Assembly: GCA_022616055.1 (NCBI GenBank)
Contig: JAKEFM010000056.1
Coordinates: forward strand, 1-48,684
Length of the DNA stretch: 48,684 bases
Reading direction: 5' to 3'
From: Planctomycetota bacterium
GTDB taxonomy: Bacteria > Planctomycetota > UBA1135 > JAKEFM01
The position numbers were made by a program, and so were the translations under genes. Numbering within the stretch: the stretch's first letter is position 1; each line of letters opens with the position of its first letter. This document shows, one piece after another, positions 33,241 through 42,930 of the stretch. The notes under the pieces are model-generated. The model saw only the letters and a list, made by a program, of their open reading frames with translations, did not search any database and had not been told where the DNA came from.

Positions 33241-36200
33241 CTACCTCACGAAGGCGACGCCGACCGAGGAGAGGCGGGGCACCCCCCCCGAGAGGACGTT
33301 GTTGAAGAAGCTGAAGCGCATCTGGAGGAAACGCCTTCCGTTCAGAGCGGCGAGGTCCGGCGTCCACTCGGCGAGCGCGGGGTTCCCGGGGTTGAAGGGG
33401 GGGACGACGCCCGTGACCTGCGTCGTCGGCGCTTGATTCGGAAAGCCGGAAGGCGCGCCTCCCACGATGTAGACGCCGTAGACGTTCGCTTTCGAGGCGT
33501 CGGTCAGCGGATCGCAGGTGAAGGGGATCGTCGCGCAGGCCCCGGCGATGCCAGAGGCACCCCGGAACTCGACCAGGACGGACGCGCCGGCGGGCAGCCC
33601 GGAGACGTCCGGCTCCACGACGGGCGCGGCGTAGAGCGGAGACCCGAGGGCGACCGGCACTCCCGTGTCGAACCAGTGCGTGAACGCCCGGGTCACCCGG
33701 ACGACGAAGTCCGCCTGCCCCCAGTAGAGCTCCGGTCCGGCCCCGGCCGGGAAGTTCCCCACGTCGGGATTGGTCGGAGCGGCGGGGGTCCCCGTCTTGA
33801 AGACACGGAAGTTCGGCTGGGCCGAAGTGTTCACCATCAACGCGACCTGGAGCCCGTTCACCTTGAGGGAGGTGTCGGGGCCGAGCGGCGGATAGGACCG
33901 GTACTCGACGAGGAGGGGGAGAGCGACGGAGGGAATCTGCCCCGACGGGTAGAGGAGCGGTGGGAGAGTGCCTAGCACTTGAAGCCACCTGGCGGGTTCT
34001 ACCCCGGACCCGGCCGGGCCCCCCTTGTGCGCGAAGGGAAAGCCCGTGTCCCGCCACGTGTAGGTGGCGAGGAAGGGAGCCAAGGGCATCATCGCCGTGC
34101 CCGTTCCGGGGACGAGGAAGAGGTCGAGCGGGTTGATGGTGTACGGAAAGACGTCGAACACCGTGGTCGGAGGATTGCCCACGGCGCCGCCGGTCCCGCC
34201 GTTCAGGGCGGGGTCCCAATGCCAGAAGGCGAAGGGATTGCCGATCTCCCCGAGCGGGCTCGCCGCGCCGGGGAGAACGCTCGGGTAGAACTTGACGGCG
34301 GAGAGCCCAGACAAAGGGAACGCAGGGAGGAGGGAGGCAACATCGATCGTCTCATCCGGGAAGAAGTGGGAATGGGCAAGGAGGACCCGGAGGCGGGGAA
34401 GCTCGTCCGCGGCGACGGTCCCTCCGAACGGAGACCCGTGGAGCCCCTCGACGTCGAGGTTCATCTCGCCTGGATCGCTCCCGGAGAGCCCGAGGTCGAC
34501 GTGCCTCAGGACCGACTGCAGGCGACTCCCTCCGGAGGTGAGGGGCGTCTGGACGGGGGAGGGGAACTGGATCGGCGCGCCGCCGACGAAGGGGTTCCCT
34601 ATGTCCGCGACCTTCGAAAACCGGACGACGGGCCGCCCCCTCAACTCGCCGGGCTGGAAGACGACCTGGCCCCCGACGTCGGGCTTGCCGCCCGGGTCGG
34701 GAGGACCGAGGACCGCGTCCGTCTCGTTGATCGCGTTGAACCGCAGGGCGAATCCCGCCGTGGTCGTCGTGGCGGCGTCGGGACGGAGCGTGAAGGGGAC
34801 CGCGAAGCCGGGGACCGCGAGGCCGACCCCGGCGAGGCTCTGCACCCCGCCGAGCCCCGTCTCGATCCGGAAATGCCGGGTCTCGGAGGCGCCGTTCACG
34901 TGAGGTATGGGGAGGGAGGGGACGAACGTGAACTCTCGCAGGTCGGCCGATGGGACGACCCCCCCGACGACGAAGGCGGAGGGGGGGAGGGAGGCTGGCC
35001 CGCCCGGGTCGGGATCGGAGAGAGTCAACGTGAAGGTGTCGAACGGGAGGACCGAGTCGAGATCCATCGCCTCGCTGAAGCGCACCTTCGCGACCGAGCC
35101 GGGATCGACTCCGCCGGCGGGGGGGCTGGACGGGGGCGGGACGAACGACAGGAAGCACCCCTCGCTCCCGGCGTCCTCCGGTTCGAACGGCAGCCGGTAC
35201 TCGGCGAGCCCCGAGGCGATCGGGATCGGATTCCCCCCCGGATCGTCCGCGAGCAGCTCCACCCTCACGCGCGGCGCCGAGACTCCCGGCCCGGGGCAGT
35301 TGGACGGCGTGGGGAAGACGTGGACGACGAGGCCGACGGCGCTCCCCTGGACGATCATGTCGCCGAGCTCCGGGCCGAAGGAGCACCCCGGGAGCGAGAA
35401 CGAGAGAGAGATCCTCTGGAACCGGGAGTTCGCGTTGGGAGAGGGAGGCACGACCGAACAGACGCTCGCCGGAACCGCCCCGACGATCGACGGTGGGCCG
35501 AGGGAAGGGAGGAAGCCGTTGTTCAGGTCCCCCGTGACCGCGGACGGGCCTCCCGAACGGAACGCGAGCACGAGGTCGGCGCCCTCCGATCCATCCTCCG
35601 CGGCCACACTCGCGCCGGAACGACCACGCAGGAGCTTCCTCCTTCCCCTCCCCGCGTCGGCCGCGGTCGGGATGCGGATCTCGAGATTCGCGGAGAGCGT
35701 CGTCTCCGCGGCGGGGAGCACGCCGTCCTCTCCCGAGGCTCCGGGCGCCGGGACGACGATGACGACGCGCGCGTCGAGCGGATCGAGGGTCGGCTCGACG
35801 TCGAGGCGCCCCGGATCGAGCCCCGCGGAACGCACCTCGATCGTCTGCGCGGACACCGAGGCCGGATCGAGAGGCTCGTCGAACCGCAGGAGGAGCGCCG
35901 CGTCCCGGGGCACGACCGGGAAGGGCGGGGGAGAATCCGGCCCGCAAGGAGCGAGGAGCGTCGGGGACTCGTCGAGGGCTCGCACCGCAGCCTCGAACGC
36001 CTCCGTCCCCCGGACCGCAGGGAGGTGCGCGGTCGCGACCCCCGTGAGGGGATTCGTCGTGACGTCCGGGGCCCGCGGCCCCACAACCTTCCTCGCGGCG
36101 ACGAGCCGTCCTTCCGAGTCCCGCACCTCGACGAGGCGACCCCATCTCGCCTCGAGGAGCCGCAGGCGCCCCCTCGTCTCGGTCCGACCCCGCGGGGCGA

Positions 36201-36288
36201 GGGACGGCAGGAGGAAGGCGAGGAGGGCGGCGAGGACGGCGATCGAAGGGAAGCGGCGGACCCGCCGAGACAGGAGGACTGGGCTCAC
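33241..36288 (-). CDS. Large secreted Ig-like/SbsA-type surface protein
   Basis: The 1015-residue product has a basic N-terminus and a signal-type hydrophobic segment (about 15-33). Ig-like SbsA/Big_5 repeats are suggested by two FDEPLDPASV/FSEAMDLDSV motifs (near 155 and 408), the hallmark of domains that describe a beta-sandwich with an acidic edge strand. The rest is low-charge, Pro/Gly-rich beta structure, with an Arg-rich start to the mature protein. It starts with GTG behind GGGAGG, with TACCCT at 36340-36345 (minus) as possible -10. A surface or envelope-structural role is likely; no catalytic motif was seen. Confidence 0.72.
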   Translation of the reverse strand: MSPVLLSRRVRRFPSIAVLAALLAFLLPSLAPRGRTETRGRLRLLEARWGRLVEVRDSEGRLVAARKVVGPRAPDVTTNPLTGVATAHLPAVRGTEAFEAAVRALDESPTLLAPCGPDSPPPFPVVPRDAALLLRFDEPLDPASVSAQTIEVRSAGLDPGRLDVEPTLDPLDARVVIVVPAPGASGEDGVLPAAETTLSANLEIRIPTAADAGRGRRKLLRGRSGASVAAEDGSEGADLVLAFRSGGPSAVTGDLNNGFLPSLGPPSIVGAVPASVCSVVPPSPNANSRFQRISLSFSLPGCSFGPELGDMIVQGSAVGLVVHVFPTPSNCPGPGVSAPRVRVELLADDPGGNPIPIASGLAEYRLPFEPEDAGSEGCFLSFVPPPSSPPAGGVDPGSVAKVRFSEAMDLDSVLPFDTFTLTLSDPDPGGPASLPPSAFVVGGVVPSADLREFTFVPSLPIPHVNGASETRHFRIETGLGGVQSLAGVGLAVPGFAVPFTLRPDAATTTTAGFALRFNAINETDAVLGPPDPGGKPDVGGQVVFQPGELRGRPVVRFSKVADIGNPFVGGAPIQFPSPVQTPLTSGGSRLQSVLRHVDLGLSGSDPGEMNLDVEGLHGSPFGGTVAADELPRLRVLLAHSHFFPDETIDVASLLPAFPLSGLSAVKFYPSVLPGAASPLGEIGNPFAFWHWDPALNGGTGGAVGNPPTTVFDVFPYTINPLDLFLVPGTGTAMMPLAPFLATYTWRDTGFPFAHKGGPAGSGVEPARWLQVLGTLPPLLYPSGQIPSVALPLLVEYRSYPPLGPDTSLKVNGLQVALMVNTSAQPNFRVFKTGTPAAPTNPDVGNFPAGAGPELYWGQADFVVRVTRAFTHWFDTGVPVALGSPLYAAPVVEPDVSGLPAGASVLVEFRGASGIAGACATIPFTCDPLTDASKANVYGVYIVGGAPSGFPNQAPTTQVTGVVPPFNPGNPALAEWTPDLAALNGRRFLQMRFSFFNNVLSGGVPRLSSVGVAFVR

Positions 36289-36392
36289 GAACCTCCCGGG
36301 AGGGGGGAAACGTCGGCCGAGGGCTCGGAGGCAGTCCTAGGGTAGTCCGGAACTCCGAGTCGGTCACATTCCCGGGGACGACCTCCCGGTTT

Positions 36393-37208
36393 TCATCGGC
36401 TGACCGCGATCACCTCGAGCACGCCCGGCGTCACCATGAGGCAGTCGGGGGCGGCCTCGGCGGCCGCGAACGCCCGCGCGATCGCCTCGGACCGGGCCGG
36501 CGTCAGGCGCCCCAGCTCGACCAGCCGCCGCAGGCCCGAGCCGACGAAGCTCCTCGGCCACTGCCACAGGGGGTCGCGGGGCGTCACGACCTCGAGGATC
36601 GGGCGGACCTCCTTCGTCGCGAACCCGAGCTCCCCGAGCCAGCGCGGGAGGTCGAGCCCGACGTCCGGCTCGCCGCCGCTCGCGCGCCAGGTCTCCATCA
36701 CGATCCGCACGAACTCCTGGTGCTCCGGGGAACTCGGCGCGAGCTGCCAGGTCGCGTAGTGGAAGTACTCGTGCAGGACGATCGCGCCCCCCGGCTTGAG
36801 GGCGCCCGCGACCCTCGCGAGGAGGTCGCGCGGGCGCCTCATGAACGCGAGGACCCAGCGCGCCCAGGCGCCGTCGGCCTGGAGGGGAGGGAAGTTCCCC
36901 TCCTCCAGGTCGAGCTCGACCGTCCGGACGTTCTCGAGCCCCCTCCGGCGGCTCGCGGCCTCGAGCGCGTCGAGGAAGCGCCGGGAGCGGTCGAGCGCGA
37001 TCACCGCTCCCGAGGGCCCCACGACCTCGGCGAGGTCGAGGGAGGCGTACCCGGGGCCGCACCCGACGTCGAGGATGGTGCGGCCGGCCGCGAAGCCGGC
37101 GCGCCGCCACGCGTCGAGGGCGCGCGATCGCCACGCGCGGTGCTGCAGGGCGAGGCGCGAGATCTCCTCGTCGTGGGTTCCGAGGACGTAGTCCTTCTCG
37201 TGGGTCAT
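36393..37208 (-). CDS. Class I SAM-dependent methyltransferase
   Basis: The 271-residue product has the SAM motifs ILDVGCGPGYASLDLA (45-60), an acidic residue after the second strand (VIALDRSRRF), and an ELDLEEGNFPPLQADGAWAR segment, ending motif III with LKPGGAIVLHEYFHY. The N-terminus DYVLGTHDEEISRLALQ is typical of a group acting on small molecules. The substrate is unknown. It is read after the flavoprotein gene and starts by ATGA overlap (37205-37208) with its stop, so the two are probably coexpressed. Confidence 0.82.
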   Translation of the reverse strand: MTHEKDYVLGTHDEEISRLALQHRAWRSRALDAWRRAGFAAGRTILDVGCGPGYASLDLAEVVGPSGAVIALDRSRRFLDALEAASRRRGLENVRTVELDLEEGNFPPLQADGAWARWVLAFMRRPRDLLARVAGALKPGGAIVLHEYFHYATWQLAPSSPEHQEFVRIVMETWRASGGEPDVGLDLPRWLGELGFATKEVRPILEVVTPRDPLWQWPRSFVGSGLRRLVELGRLTPARSEAIARAFAAAEAAPDCLMVTPGVLEVIAVSR

Positions 37209-38470
37209 CGACGCGATCCTCCGGCGGCGTCCGCCGCCGACGCCCCGGCGAGGGCGCCGGTCGCGAAGGCGGCGGTGAAGTTGTAGCCTCCGATCGGCCC
37301 GTCGAGATCGAGGATCTCCCCGGCGAGGTGGAGGCCCGGGACGATCCTCGACTCGAGCGTGCGCGGGTCGACCTCGTCGAGCACGATCCCCCCGCGCGTC
37401 ACCTCCGCCCGGTCGAACCCGAGAGTCCCCGCGACCGGAAGCCGTGTCTCGAGGACGCTGCCGAGGAGCCGCACGCGCTCCTCGCGGGCGAGGCGCGCGA
37501 CCTGCCGGTCGTCCGGGACCGAAGCCTCCGCCAGGAGCGCGTCGACGAGCCGCTCCGGAAGGAGGGTCGAGAGGATCCGCCTCACCGTGCGGGACCCCCC
37601 GGAGGCCGCCTCCGCCCGCAGCCGGGCCTCCATCTCGGGAAGCGAGGACTCGGGGAGGAAGTCGAGGAGGACCTCCGCACGGTCGGAGGGACGCAGGGCC
37701 GCGACCGCGCCCCCGAGGTTCATCGGGGCGGGCCCGGAGAGTCCGAAGTGGGTGAAGAGGAATCCGCCCCGGCGCGACTCGACGAGGCGCCCCCCCGCGT
37801 GGAGGGACACCTGGACGTCGGGAAGCGTCAGCCCGGTCAGGGCGTTCGCCCAGGGGACGGGAACGGCGAGGGGGGTCAGGGCCGGCGTCGGGGGGACGAG
37901 CCGGTGCCCGAGCGACTCGGCGATCGGATACCCGTCCCCCGTGGTCCCGGTCTTCGGGTAGGACCTGCCCCCCGTCGCGAGGACGACGCGCGCGGCCTCG
38001 ATCGCTCCGCGCGCCGTCACGATCCGGAAGCCCTCCGCGCTCCTCTCGATCCCCCTCAACGGCTCCCTCCCGCGGAAGAGGACCCCGGCACGGACCATCT
38101 CCCTCTCGATCGCGTCGCGGACGTCGACCGCGCGGTTCGAGACGGGGAAGACCTTCCCGCCCGGCTCGACCTTCGTCGGGACCCCGAGCGACTCGATCGC
38201 CTCGCGCAGCTCCCTCGGGCCGAGGTGCCGGAGGGCCGGACGGAGGAACCGCCCGTTAGGTCCGAACGCCTCGACGATCTCCTCCTCGTCGCAGTCGTGG
38301 GTCAGGTTGCAGCGATTTCCCCCCGAGACGAGGACCTTCACGCCCGGCCGCGCCGCCTTCTCGAGGAGGAGGACCCGACGGCCGGCGCGGGCGGCGGCGA
38401 TCGCCGCGAAGAGCCCGGCGGGGCCTCCGCCGGCGACGAGGACCTCGAAGGATGCGCCGTTCAAACCCAC
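37205..38470 (-). CDS. BaiN/HI0933-family FAD-dependent oxidoreductase
   Basis: The 421-residue product has an FAD-binding Rossmann motif (VAGGGPAG, 12-19) followed by VLLLEKAARPGVKVLVSGGNRCNLTH, the signature of the HI0933/YhiN/BaiN flavoprotein family, and a C-terminal HLAGEILDLDGPIGGYNFTAAF segment that closes the FAD site. Length is typical. Its substrate is uncertain; some members reduce steroid-like compounds. The start is GTG 38470 (TTG 38464 is an alternative), 26 bases from the divergent truD start. Confidence 0.88.
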   Translation of the reverse strand: MGLNGASFEVLVAGGGPAGLFAAIAAARAGRRVLLLEKAARPGVKVLVSGGNRCNLTHDCDEEEIVEAFGPNGRFLRPALRHLGPRELREAIESLGVPTKVEPGGKVFPVSNRAVDVRDAIEREMVRAGVLFRGREPLRGIERSAEGFRIVTARGAIEAARVVLATGGRSYPKTGTTGDGYPIAESLGHRLVPPTPALTPLAVPVPWANALTGLTLPDVQVSLHAGGRLVESRRGGFLFTHFGLSGPAPMNLGGAVAALRPSDRAEVLLDFLPESSLPEMEARLRAEAASGGSRTVRRILSTLLPERLVDALLAEASVPDDRQVARLAREERVRLLGSVLETRLPVAGTLGFDRAEVTRGGIVLDEVDPRTLESRIVPGLHLAGEILDLDGPIGGYNFTAAFATGALAGASAADAAGGSRR

Positions 38471-38496
38471 CGCGTCGGCCCCATCATGCCGGCCCC

Positions 38497-39660
38497 GTGA
38501 AGCTCAAGCACCGGCCGGAGGACTTCCTCGTCGAGGAGCGGCTGCGGCCCGGCCGAATCGCCGAAGCGGGACCGCACGCCGTCTACCGGATCCGGAAGTC
38601 GGGCCTCTCGACCCTCGAGGTCTCGATGCGCCTCGCGAAGGAGGCGGGCGTCGACCTCGGCCGCGTCCGCGTCTGCGGGTGGAAGGACCGCCGAGCCGTG
38701 GCGGTCCAGCACGCTTCCGTGGAGGGGGGCCCGTCGATCTCGATCGAGGAGCCCGGGCTCTCGGTGGAGACGATCGGGCGCGCCGCCGCTCCGGCCCGTT
38801 CGGACTGGATCGAGGCGAACGCGTTCTCGATCCTCGTCCGCGACCTCGGCCCGGAGGACCTCGCCGCCCTCGACCGCAGCCTCCCGGACGTCCGCGCGGA
38901 GGGCCTCCCGAACCACTTCGACGACCAGCGATTCGGGGCGGCCCGGGCGGGGAAGGGGTGGCCGATGGCGGAGTTGCTCCGGGGCGACGAGGAGAAGGCC
39001 CTCCTCCTCCTCGCGGCGACGCCGGGGACGAACGACCCTCCCGAGGTCGCCGCCCGCAAGGGGCACTTCCGATCGGCCTGGGGGCGATTCGACCGCTGCG
39101 CGGAGCGCGCCGCCGGGTGGCACGAGCGATCGCTCTTCGAGCATCTCCTGCGCCGGCCGCGCGACTTCCGGGGAGCTCTGCGCTTCGTCCCGCGCCCCGA
39201 GCGCCTGATCCAGGCGCTCGCCTTCCAGTCCTGGATCTGGAACCGCTGCGCGGACCGCCTCCTCGGCGCGATCGTCGCGCCGGGACGCCTCGGATCGATG
39301 CCCGCCGACCTCGGCCCCCTGCGCTTCTGGCGATCCCCGACGGGTGAAGAACGCCGTCGCCTCGACGCGGTGGACCTTCCGCTCGTCGGACGCGGGCCGA
39401 GGCACGGCAACTGCGACCGCGAGATCTCCGAGGTCCTGCGCGAGGAGGGACTCTCCGTCGAACGACTGCGATCGCGGGGTGTCCGCGGGTTCGAGCTGAA
39501 GGTCGCGCGGCGCTCCTTCGTCCTGCGCCCCGACCGGCTCGAGGCCGGAGCCCCGGAGCCCGACGGAGAGCATCCGGGTCGCAGCGCCGTCCGCCTGGCC
39601 CTGTCGCTCCCTCGCGGGGCCTACGCGACCCTCGTCGCGAAGCGCCTCCTCGCGGGATGA
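38497..39660 (+). CDS. truD: tRNA pseudouridine(13) synthase
   Basis: The 387-residue product is TruD, which makes pseudouridine at position 13 of tRNA. The catalytic Asp is D64 in CGWKDRRAVA, matching the GxKDR motif, and NHFDDQRFG (near 151-159) is the family's second signature. The product is longer than needed for the core domain, as usual for the family's inserted subdomain. The start is GTG 38497, chosen because KLKHRPEDFLVEE matches the family N-terminus; the in-frame extension to 38452 lacks this look. The coding strand is opposite to the flavoprotein gene, with only 26 bases between starts. Confidence 0.92.
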   Translation: MKLKHRPEDFLVEERLRPGRIAEAGPHAVYRIRKSGLSTLEVSMRLAKEAGVDLGRVRVCGWKDRRAVAVQHASVEGGPSISIEEPGLSVETIGRAAAPARSDWIEANAFSILVRDLGPEDLAALDRSLPDVRAEGLPNHFDDQRFGAARAGKGWPMAELLRGDEEKALLLLAATPGTNDPPEVAARKGHFRSAWGRFDRCAERAAGWHERSLFEHLLRRPRDFRGALRFVPRPERLIQALAFQSWIWNRCADRLLGAIVAPGRLGSMPADLGPLRFWRSPTGEERRRLDAVDLPLVGRGPRHGNCDREISEVLREEGLSVERLRSRGVRGFELKVARRSFVLRPDRLEAGAPEPDGEHPGRSAVRLALSLPRGAYATLVAKRLLAG

Positions 39661-39689
39661 TCCGGAGGCCCCCTCCCGCCGCGCGCCGG

Positions 39690-41348
39690 CTAGCGAGGGA
39701 CCTCCACCGCGCGTTCCGTCCCCTCGACGACCCGGTACGTGTTGTTTCGCTGGAGGGGGCCGAGGGCGTCGACGCATCCGGAAGGCCATCGCACCAGGAT
39801 CGAATCGACCCGAGGGGCGCCGCCGAGCCCGAAGAGCGGTCGCGGATCGCTCGAGGAGAGGAAGCTCCCCGACGCCCGCGCCTCGGCGACCTGTGGGCGA
39901 CCGCCCGCGCGGAGCTCGATGCGCGCGCAGGTTCCCTCGCGGTTCGACCGCCGGCCCCGCAGGAGGAGCCGGATCCAGCCGGGCGCATCCCCGCCGTCGT
40001 TGCGCAGCACCGAGGGGACTCCGTCCATCACCGTGACGACGAGATCGGCATCCCCGTCCTCGTCGAGGTCCCCGATCCCCGTTCCGCGCGCCACGCGCGC
40101 GCGGCCGAGGTCGGCCCCGAAGGACGCGGCGGACTCGACGAACCGCCTCCCCTCGTTGCGGTAGAGGTGGAGCGGCTGCGCGTAGGAGCGCCCGACCACT
40201 CCGTCGGCCTGCGGGTAGATGTGGCCGTTCGCGCTGAGGAGGTCGAGGTCCCCGTCGCCGTCCGGATCGAAGAACCGCGTCCCCCAGCCCACGATCGGGA
40301 AGCTCGGCCCCTCGAGGCCGAGAGTCACGCTCGCCTCGTCGAACTCGGCCACGCCGAGGTTTCGGAAGAGGGAGCTCGACTCCTGGTCGAGGTTCGTCAC
40401 GAAGAGGTCGAGATCCCCGTCGCCGTCGAAGTCGCCCGCGTCCACCCCCATCCCCGCCCTCGCGTTCCCTTCCGCGTCGTAGCCCGCGCCGCGGACGACC
40501 CCATCCTCCTCGAAGACCCCGTCCCCGCGGTTGAGGAAGAGGAAGTTCCGGGCGGTGTCGTTGGCGACGTAGAGGTCGGGATCCTCGTCCGAATCGAGGT
40601 CGCAGGGGACGACGCCGAGCGACTTCGAGTCGGCCCCCTGGTGGAGGCCGCGCGCCTCTCCGACCTCCCTGAAGGTTCCGTCCCCCTCGTTGCGGTAGAG
40701 GAGGTCCTCCTCCCCCGGGAAGTTCTGCGGTCCGCAGTAGGCCTTGACCCCCTGGAAGTCGCACCAGTCCGCCCCGTCCGGGTCGAGGAGGGAAGCCGGG
40801 CGGTAGCGGACGTAGGTCGCCACGTAGAGGTCGAGGTCCCCGTCGCGGTCGACGTCGGCAAACGCCGCGGAGGAACCCCAGCGCGGGTCCCCGAGGCCGG
40901 CGGCGGCGGTCCGATCCGCGAAGCGGCCGTCCCCGTCGCCCCGGAAGAAGGCGTGGGGCCCGAAGGCCGTCACGAAGAGATCCGGCCGGCCGTCCCCGTC
41001 GGCGTCGCCGACCGCGCACCCCTGCCACCAGCCCGGTCGCGCGAGCCCCGCCTCGCGCGTCCGCTCCGTGAATCGGAGGGCTCCCTCGTTCCGGTAGAAG
41101 GCGGGGAGGGGTTCGCGCCCCGCGGGGTACCCGCCGGCGCGCCAGCCGTTCGGGAAGAAGAGGTCGAGGTCGCCGTCGGCGTCGGCGTCGAGCAGGGCGA
41201 CCCCCGTTCCGATCGAGTCGACGATGTAGGGCTTCTCCGGGCGGCCGCAGGTCAGGACGACGCTCACCCCCGCCTCCGCCGTGACCTCGACGAACCGAGG
41301 GGTCGGCGCGGCTCCCCCCTGCGAGGCGAGGAGGAGGGCCGAGATCAA
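39690..41348 (-). CDS. CRTAC1-type FG-GAP repeat protein with ASPIC/UnbV domain
   Basis: The 552-residue product is a CRTAC1/ASPIC-UnbV protein. Seven or so FG-GAP repeats with DxDxDG loops (DADADGDLD, GDADGDGRPD, ADVDRDGDLD, GDFDGDGDLD, DPDGDGDLD) cover residues about 35-425. The last 110 residues form the ASPIC/UnbV domain: IRLLLRGRRSNREGTCARI and ILVRWPSGCVDALG. The start is TTG at 41348, overlapping the TPR gene's stop (TTGA). The resulting signal peptide is short and lacks N-terminal positive charges, so the start is uncertain. Partners with TPR proteins are common in planctomycete and acidobacterial genomes. Confidence 0.85.
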   Translation of the reverse strand: MISALLLASQGGAAPTPRFVEVTAEAGVSVVLTCGRPEKPYIVDSIGTGVALLDADADGDLDLFFPNGWRAGGYPAGREPLPAFYRNEGALRFTERTREAGLARPGWWQGCAVGDADGDGRPDLFVTAFGPHAFFRGDGDGRFADRTAAAGLGDPRWGSSAAFADVDRDGDLDLYVATYVRYRPASLLDPDGADWCDFQGVKAYCGPQNFPGEEDLLYRNEGDGTFREVGEARGLHQGADSKSLGVVPCDLDSDEDPDLYVANDTARNFLFLNRGDGVFEEDGVVRGAGYDAEGNARAGMGVDAGDFDGDGDLDLFVTNLDQESSSLFRNLGVAEFDEASVTLGLEGPSFPIVGWGTRFFDPDGDGDLDLLSANGHIYPQADGVVGRSYAQPLHLYRNEGRRFVESAASFGADLGRARVARGTGIGDLDEDGDADLVVTVMDGVPSVLRNDGGDAPGWIRLLLRGRRSNREGTCARIELRAGGRPQVAEARASGSFLSSSDPRPLFGLGGAPRVDSILVRWPSGCVDALGPLQRNNTYRVVEGTERAVEVPR

Positions 41349-42574
41349 CGGATCCCCTCGCCGAGGAGGCGGCGATACTCCGAGCGCTGGCGCCGCGCCT
41401 CCTCCGGGCGTCCCCCGCGCTCGAGCGCCCAGGCGAGCCCGGCGCGCAGGAAGGGGTGGCCCGGCTCGGAAGCGACGAGACGCTCGAAGGCCGGGACGGC
41501 TTGAGCCCAGCGGCCTTCGACCGCCGCCCGGACCGCCTCGAGGATCTGTGCCGGAGCGGGCCGCTGGGCGGAGGCGGCGGCGTCGGATTCCTCCCGCGCC
41601 TTCCCCCCGGCGTCGAGGCAGAGATAGAGGAGGGCGAGGAACGCCCGGCGCTCCCCGTCGGCGGCCTCGCGCGCCGTGCGAGGCGAGGTCCTCCGGATCT
41701 CGTCGAGGATCGGCTTCTCGTCGCGGAACCGCGCGAGTCCCTCGCGCCCTTCCTCGCTTCCCGAACGCGCGAGCGCCCGGGCCAGCGCGAACCGGGCTCC
41801 GCCGTGGGCGGGGTCGCGTTCGAGCGCGAGGCGCAGCCGCGCGACGGCCGTGGGGAGCGCGCCGTTCCGCAGGGCCGCCGCGCCGGCCTCGAAGTGCACC
41901 TCCGCGTCTTCGACGCCCGCCTCGAGGGCCGCGCGGTAGGACTGCTCGGCCGCCTCGCCTCCGTCGAGGCGGCAGAGCACCCGGCTGCGGCAGGCGAGGA
42001 GCCCCCGGTCGAGGGGGGCGACCTCGAGGCCCCGCTCGCTCGCCGCGCGGGCGCCCTCGAGGTCGCGGGTGAGGAAGAGCGCCTCCGCAAGGCCGCGGAG
42101 TGCGTCGGGGTCCGCCGGCTGCGCCTCGACCGCCCTCGCGAACTCTCGCACCGCCTCGCCGAGCTGGTCGCGGGCGAGGGCGAGGCGCCCCTTCTCCACG
42201 AGCGGGCGCGCGCGCCCCGGATCGAGCCGGACGGCCCGGTCGAGGGCGGCCCCGGCGCGGTCGAACTCGCCGAGGGCGCCCGCCGCCTGCCCGAGCGAGA
42301 GCGGCGCCGCGGCGTTGTCGGGCTCGAGCGCCCCCGAGGGCTCGAGCGCGGCGAGGGCCCGCTCGGCATCCCCCGCGCGGAGCCGGGCGTTGCCGAGGTA
42401 GTAGTGGACAGCCGGGTCGGACGGCCTCGACGCGGCCACGGACTCGAGCGCCTCGGCGGCTTCGAGGGCCCGACCCGCCTTGAGGAGGGCGAGCCCGGTC
42501 TCGAGCGACGCGTCCGACTGCGCGAGGGGCGCCGAGGCGAGCAGCGCCCGCGCGAGGAACCGCAGGGCTCCCAT
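41345..42574 (-). CDS. TPR-repeat secreted protein
   Basis: The 409-residue product has a signal peptide (about 1-18) and about ten degenerate tetratricopeptide helices, for example HYYLGNARLRAGDAERALAA (57-76) and PLVEKGRLALARDQLGEAV. It is probably an extracytoplasmic scaffold. Its stop overlaps the CRTAC1 start (TTGA), so the pair should be made in fixed ratio. The ATG at 42574 is chosen because the hydrophobic signal starts there; the frame continues upstream into low-complexity Arg/Ser-rich shadow. Confidence 0.82.
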   Translation of the reverse strand: MGALRFLARALLASAPLAQSDASLETGLALLKAGRALEAAEALESVAASRPSDPAVHYYLGNARLRAGDAERALAALEPSGALEPDNAAAPLSLGQAAGALGEFDRAGAALDRAVRLDPGRARPLVEKGRLALARDQLGEAVREFARAVEAQPADPDALRGLAEALFLTRDLEGARAASERGLEVAPLDRGLLACRSRVLCRLDGGEAAEQSYRAALEAGVEDAEVHFEAGAAALRNGALPTAVARLRLALERDPAHGGARFALARALARSGSEEGREGLARFRDEKPILDEIRRTSPRTAREAADGERRAFLALLYLCLDAGGKAREESDAAASAQRPAPAQILEAVRAAVEGRWAQAVPAFERLVASEPGHPFLRAGLAWALERGGRPEEARRQRSEYRRLLGEGIR

Positions 42575-42579
42575 CCCCG

Positions 42580-42732
42580 CTAGGCCCGGGACCCGCCCCC
42601 CGGCGTCGCGCCCCTCCCATCCGCCAGGGCGCGGCTGGCGGGAGGGTGGACGAGGACGTCGCCGGTGGAGTGCTCGATCCAGCCGTGGAGCGAAGGCCAC
42701 GACTCGGCGTCCGTGACGAGGTCGTGGAGCAT
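42580..42732 (-). CDS. Possible small protein upstream of the TPR gene
   Basis: A 50-residue frame from ATG 42732 reads MLHDLVTDAESWPSLHGWI at its start and has a mixed charged/aromatic composition (two Trp, three His), not the Arg/Pro/Ala bias of shadow frames. The residues before the ATG (REQLA) also look plausible, so the true start may be further up, though no start codon appears. It ends 5 bases before the TPR start. The family is unknown. Confidence 0.3.
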   Translation of the reverse strand: MLHDLVTDAESWPSLHGWIEHSTGDVLVHPPASRALADGRGATPGGGSRA

Positions 42733-42885
42733 GGCGAGCTGTTCTCGATCTCCCGCTCGAGCCTCCTCGGCGTCGGCTCTCTCGCGTCCCCCGCGGAGTG
42801 CGCGGGGAAGGACGATACCCCCCTCCCACGGAGCGGGGTAGCGAACGGCTCCTGTCCGCTCGTTCGGGGACGGGCGCGTGGCCGG

Positions 42886-42891
42886 TAGCAT
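42886..42891 (+). promoter_or_regulatory. Candidate -10 box (TAGCAT)
   Basis: TAGCAT lies 45 bases before the ATG at 42931 and would drive the BNR/MoaD-like pair. The rest of the 42733-42930 gap shows nothing else I recognise. Confidence 0.35.
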
Positions 42892-42930
42892 CTCCCGCGC
42901 TCCGACAGGTTCCCTTCCCCGAGAGGTCCC

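Noticed and set aside
38461..42369. 1302-codon minus-strand frame
   Set aside because: It covers truD, the CRTAC1 gene and the TPR gene in wrong frames; the real genes are on either strand in other frames.
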